Positions 59,877 to 64,000 of a DNA stretch of 64,000 nucleotides are shown one piece after another (within the stretch, counting starts at the first letter, position 1; each line of letters opens with the position of its first letter). Where the stretch lies: positions 3,961,021-4,025,020 of the forward strand of contig NC_081541.1 of the NCBI RefSeq assembly GCF_901000735.1. Direction: 5' to 3'. The position numbers and the translations under genes are program-made. The notes beneath the pieces are model-generated. The model did not search any database and was not told the DNA's origin. It saw only the letters and a program-made list of their open reading frames with translations. Source of the stretch: Corylus avellana (Eukaryota; Streptophyta; Magnoliopsida; Fagales; Betulaceae).

Positions 59877-60290
59877 GTGTTAACGAAATGGGAAACAATT
59901 TATTGATAAACAATTGAGAAACATAAGTTAGTTCATGATAATCAATGTAATAGTAAATAATTGTTTGTAATACTTCAAAAAATAAATAATAATAATAATA
60001 ATAATTGTTTGTAAAGTACCCCGAATTAATTGTTTTTGCTTCTACATGTTTTAATACTAACTACCAAAGTTTAAAAACTCTCAATTAAGGGTATCGAACC
60101 TTCAATTTATTTCAATTACCCTATTCCGTTAGAATTAGAATTTTGACAAAATTTCAAAAATACCTATGTTTTTTTTATTTTTATTATTATCAAAATAAAA
60201 TAAAAAGATTCTGACATTAATTTTTTTTATAAAAATTTTTTTTGTAACATTTTTGCAACATCTTTGCAAAATATATATATATATATTAAT
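58107..60290. repeat. Partial repeat block C
   Basis: Matches A from about 43726 to its right end (the TTTTTGCAA...ATATAT segment), about 93-95% alike by eye, with extra small duplications (for example the CATAGTTTACTAG...GTGTGTCAT repeat around 58890-58990). Contains the retroposon copy at 59231-59893. Confidence 0.8.
59231..59893 (-). mobile_element. Non-LTR retroposon (block C copy)
   Basis: Target duplication AACAATTTATT at 59220-59230 and 59894-59904. The palindrome has two mismatches. A CT microsatellite is expanded near its 5' end (59845-59870). Confidence 0.7.
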
Positions 60291-61206
60291 GTGTATTTTG
60301 AAAATTTTGACAAGATTTAATGGAAAACCATACCGAAATGGGATATATATTTCTTTTTTTTTTTAAAAAAAAAAATATGGAACTTCCATTGATGAAATTT
60401 CACGAGCATAATTCGACCATTTTGGTGTTTTTTTTTTTTTTTTTTTTTTTCAAAATGCCTCAATCCCAAGTTAAAAAAAAAAATAATAAATAAATAAATT
60501 AAATTAAAGGGTGGCCGGCCACCCCAGTTGGGCTTGGGGGTGGCTTCGGCCACCCCTTAATTTTTTTTTTTTTTTAAAAAAAATCTGGGATGGGGGCATT
60601 TTGAGAAAAAAAAAAAGAAGAAGAATGGTCGAATTGCAATAATTTGAAAGTTTGGGAGGAGTTAAATGTCACTTTTTCAACATTTGAGGTCAAAGTGCAA
60701 ATGAATGAATAATTCAAAAGAGGTAAAATATATTTTTTCCAAACATTTTTTTTTTTTTTTTGGCTCATTCAGGACATTGCCGTATGTGAGTTGTAAAGAA
60801 TGAGCTAAATAAGTTTTCTCCTTATAAATCTCCTTATTTAGCAAAATTTTGTCCCACGAAAACCACTATTTACAATAGATTCTAATGGCTTGCAGAAATT
60901 GTCAACTACATTAAAATGGTTGGGTGTTGCATAACATTACAGGAGAGTAAAATTGTACATGTAGGTGAATTAATTTTTTGTGTTTTTGTGTGTGTGTGTG
61001 GTTTTTTTTTTTTTTTGGGTCACTCGGGGTATTGCCGTATGTGAATTAATTGGTTTACTTTCCCTTTAATACCCAGGCATTTCCTTTCATAAAAAGAGCA
61101 GAGTAGAGTAATGATGAAAATTACATTTGTACTTCACATTTATTAACGATCAGGGGCAAAATCAGGATTTAAGATAAGGGGCATTATGGATAAAAACATA
61201 AATTGA
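60291..61206. repeat. GGGGTGGC MITE and retroposon tail between C and D
   Basis: 60375-60410 is a lone 3' tail of the palindrome retroposon (ATGGAACTTCCATTGATGAA). At 60412-60640 an inverted pair (TTCGACCATTTTGG... and ...AATGGTCGAA) encloses GGGTGGCCGGCCACCCC and GGGGTGGC blocks. The remainder to 61206 is A/T-rich with no gene; it includes a (TG)n run near 60985-61000. Confidence 0.55.
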
Positions 61207-62999
61207 TGAAAGCCTATTGGCTATATAGGATTAGCTGGTTTTCATCGCCTTCCTTCCTCTCCGAACCATGTGTTTTTTCCTGTTCTTTTCGCTCTGTTTT
61301 TTCCCTTCCGCTCAACCAACCAAGAGCTATACAAATTTATTTGTAACGCTCAAAAAAATTAATTAATTAATTCGGAGTGTTTCTCATAGTGCTCAAATGC
61401 TATTTATAACAACAAATATTATAATAAAATATAGTAGAAAAAAATAATACACTTAATAAGTAAAGTACAGCAGAAAAGCAAAATATTATATTGATAATCG
61501 TTATCTCTATTAATGTACCTTTAGAGAAAAATAGTACACATAATAAGTAGACCATGCATAATCCCAGGGACAACATATTGCAATTGAAGACAAAAAAAAA
61601 ATGTTGATGAAGTGTACAATATAATATTAATATATTATTCATTGTCAATAACCGTTCTCATATGATCTACTCGTATATAACATATTGCAATTGAAGACAA
61701 AAAAAAAAATGTTGATGAAATGTACTATATAGTATTAATATATTATTCATTGTCAATAACGGTTCTCATATGATCTACTCATATATTTAACCCTCTTACA
61801 ATAAAGATTGTGTGTCATAGTAATACAAATGCTAGTAACTTTTACTGGTTCAACCACGGGTGAGGTACACCACTAGTGATTCCATAGATGGCCACGCCAT
61901 TCACTCTTGATCAAAAAAGGCAACCTAAAATCTATTAATTTGGGCCATAGAATTAAGTCCACGTACTAGTGTGCACGTACCCCTTATTCTACACCTTTAT
62001 TCCACGTTGGAAGAATACACAACAATTTATTATTATTATTATTATTATTTTTTTTTTTGAAAAATATAAAACTTTTATTGATGAAATTTTATGAACATAA
62101 AGCTCTTACATTATAGAGTATACAACTCTAAAAAATCATAGCCAAAAGCTATAAAGGTTATAAAGTCATAAAAATGACTTCAAGCTTCCACTAACCCATG
62201 TACAATTACATTTAATGAAAAGATTTGCTTCAAGCAGACTAGATCTAGGACTAGGTAGCACAAATAAAAAACAACTAGAAACTAAAATCCGGCCGTGAGA
62301 GTTAAGCTTCCACACCGATCTACTCCATCTTCAACCCGAAGGTCAGGACAAAAAAAAAAAAAAAAAAAAACAAAGAACAAAACCCCCACAAGCAGTAGCG
62401 GAGAAGCACAACATCGTAGACAGCCATTCGGAAGACATGTATTGGCCAAAGAAAACAATCAGATCTAAGGTTGAAGAGACTAGATCTAGATCTAAAGCAA
62501 CATGTAAAAAATGGAGATCGGTGGAGCCTATAAAGAAGACAAGCACTGTTACCATAAAAGGGGAGGAGGAAAGATCTAAATTTAGATCTTTCATACTCTT
62601 AAAGTTTTTATTGGTGTTGTCTAGAATAAAATAAAAAAATTCTATAGAGAATGAAGAGCCTCTCTCTCTATTAACCAAATGGAAAACAATTTATTAATAA
62701 ACAATTGAGAAACATAAGTTAGTTCTCGATAATCAATAAATATCAATGTAATAGTAAATAATTGTTTGTAAGGCCCTCATGAAGTAATTGTTTTTGCTTC
62801 TACACGTTTTGATACTAACTCTCGAAGTTTAAAAACTCTCAATTTCAATTATTTTATTCCGTTAAAATTAGAATCCTGTCAAAATTTCAAAAATACTTAT
62901 GTTTTTTTTATTATCAAAATAAAATAAAAAATTGTAAATATTCCGACATTAATGTTTTTTATATAAAAAAAATATTTGTAACATTTTTGCAATATATAT
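61207..62999. repeat. Partial repeat block D
   Basis: Matches A from about 44062 (AAAGCCTATTGGCTATATAG) to its right end (TTTTTGCAATATATATAT), about 88-90% by eye. Has an internal duplication around 61570-61790 (ACATATTGCAATTGAAGACA twice). Confidence 0.8.
62032..62684 (-). mobile_element. Non-LTR retroposon (block D copy)
   Basis: Target duplication AACAATTTATT at 62021-62031 and 62685-62695. The palindrome is degraded. The most diverged of the four copies. Confidence 0.7.
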
Positions 63000-63154
63000 A
63001 TATGATTCAAAGACCAATGAACACTAGCACATCAATTTAATGAAATGAAAGCGTACTATCTAACACATTACCCCTAACGAAAACTTTACCAACTTCCAAG
63101 CCCATTCAAATCAAAAACTCAATTTTTATCACACACTCTCATTTGTATTAGAGA

Positions 63155-63760
63155 AAAATATAAAAAAGCCCTCCAAACTAACAATTGTTTGCGATATAGC
63201 CCCACAATATTCAAAAGGTACTAAAGTAGCCCATCAAACTATCAAAATATATAAAAAATGCCACTTATTTTTTTATATTCCTATTATAACCTAATTATTT
63301 TAACAAATAAAATAATAAAATAATTGTAAAAAAAAAAAATTGAAATACAAAAAAACCAATGGGCGAATAAATTTGGAATAAATAAATAATTAGTCACTGT
63401 AGCTAGTCTAAATTATAAATTACTTTATGTCGTATGAAAGTAAAATCAAAGGTTCTTAAGATATTCTAAAAAAAACAATTTAGTCACTGGAGTCAAATTC
63501 GGTTAAAAAAATTGTTTTTATTCGCCTATTGGTTTTTTTTTTTTTGTATTTAAAAAAAAAATAGTTTTTTTTTTGTTACAATTATTTTATTATTTTATTT
63601 GTTAAAAGAATATGGGTATTATAGGAATATAAAAAAATAAGTGACATTTTTAATACATTTTAGTAGTTTGATAGATTATTTTAGTATATTTTGAACATAG
63701 TAGAGCTTTATCACAAACAATAATTAGTTTGGGAGACTTTTTTTATATTTTTTCTTTTTT
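63155..63760. repeat. Long-armed MITE, about 600 bp
   Basis: The left arm (AAAAAAGCCCTCCAAACTAA... through TTTTATATTCCTATTATAAC and ACCAATGGGCGAATAAA) is inverted on the right (TTCGCCTATTGG... TATTATAGGAATATAAAAAA... TTAGTTTGGGAGACTTTTTT). Arms exceed 200 bp at about 80%. Non-coding; a likely siRNA source. Confidence 0.7.
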
Positions 63761-64000
63761 ATTAGGCTGACGTGGTGGGCCTCATTAACCCTTATATCAA
63801 TATTTATTAAAAAATAAAAATTAAAGAGTTGACTAACCATGCCACATGAAGTCAATAAAATAAAAGTAAAATGTATTTAGGAGCGGTAAAAATTAGGCCT
63901 TGGTTTTACGTTTCACTGCCCAAAGTTTGACTGTCCGAAAAACACGGTCATAACCTTGACAAGAAACAGAAATTGAATATTGGCTCTTCAGCCAAACACG
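63761..64000. other. Right edge, nothing recognised
   Basis: No gene, RNA gene or bounded repeat seen. Confidence 0.4.

Noticed and set aside
1..64000. CRISPR arrays, operons, ribosome-binding sites, tRNA or rRNA genes
   Set aside because: The DNA is plant nuclear. Repeats are transposons or microsatellites, and I saw no tRNA cloverleaf or rRNA sequence.

Overview
The window is nuclear DNA from a flowering plant, most likely a woody dicot. The evidence is GT-AG introns, plant-type gene products, long A/T-rich intergenic stretches, and many MITEs, SINE/LINE pieces and hAT- and Copia-derived elements. I cannot name the species. Nothing bacterial or viral is present, and there is no CRISPR array.

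Three genes carry the coding content. (1) ORC3, origin recognition complex subunit 3, lies on the minus strand at 13843-28780. Its 17 exons were traced by eye, all junctions keep frame, and they give about 740 codons. An E2F-type site sits 60 bp upstream of the ATG. (2) A CDI-like cytosolic nucleotide-diphospho-sugar transferase lies on the minus strand at 5900-6670, with a single coding exon, a leader intron and a TATA box. (3) VTE4, gamma-tocopherol methyltransferase, lies on the plus strand from 47765. Five exons are visible and the last is missing at an assembly gap. A second VTE4 copy enters from the left edge on the minus strand (first 29 codons, 1-88) with an almost identical promoter.

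Layout: 1-3180 is the left VTE4 start, its promoter and nested inverted repeats. 4637-5160 is a truncated LINE. 5900-7540 is the CDI-like gene. 8045-10893 is a decayed pfkB-kinase pseudogene split by a small Copia-derived LTR element. 13843-28900 is ORC3, whose introns hold a retroposon, a hAT element with an apparent captured gene fragment, a LINE relic and a truncated SINE. 28900-38790 is gene-poor and carries MITEs. 38793-45731 is repeat block A. 45832-50740 is the right VTE4 contig, bounded by two 100-N gaps. 51352-58006 is block B, a direct copy of A. 58107-60290 and 61207-62999 are partial copies C and D. 63155-63760 is a long-armed MITE.

The three genes share no pathway: ORC3 licenses DNA replication, VTE4 makes alpha-tocopherol in plastids, and the CDI-like protein is a putative glycosyltransferase. 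The most notable structures are the inverted VTE4 duplication, the A/B duplication with an abrupt change of identity inside it, the gene-capturing hAT element, a retroposon group with a purine-rich hairpin near its 5' end, and the pfkB pseudogene. No clearly new biological system was found. Some of the duplication may be an assembly artefact, with both haplotypes retained.
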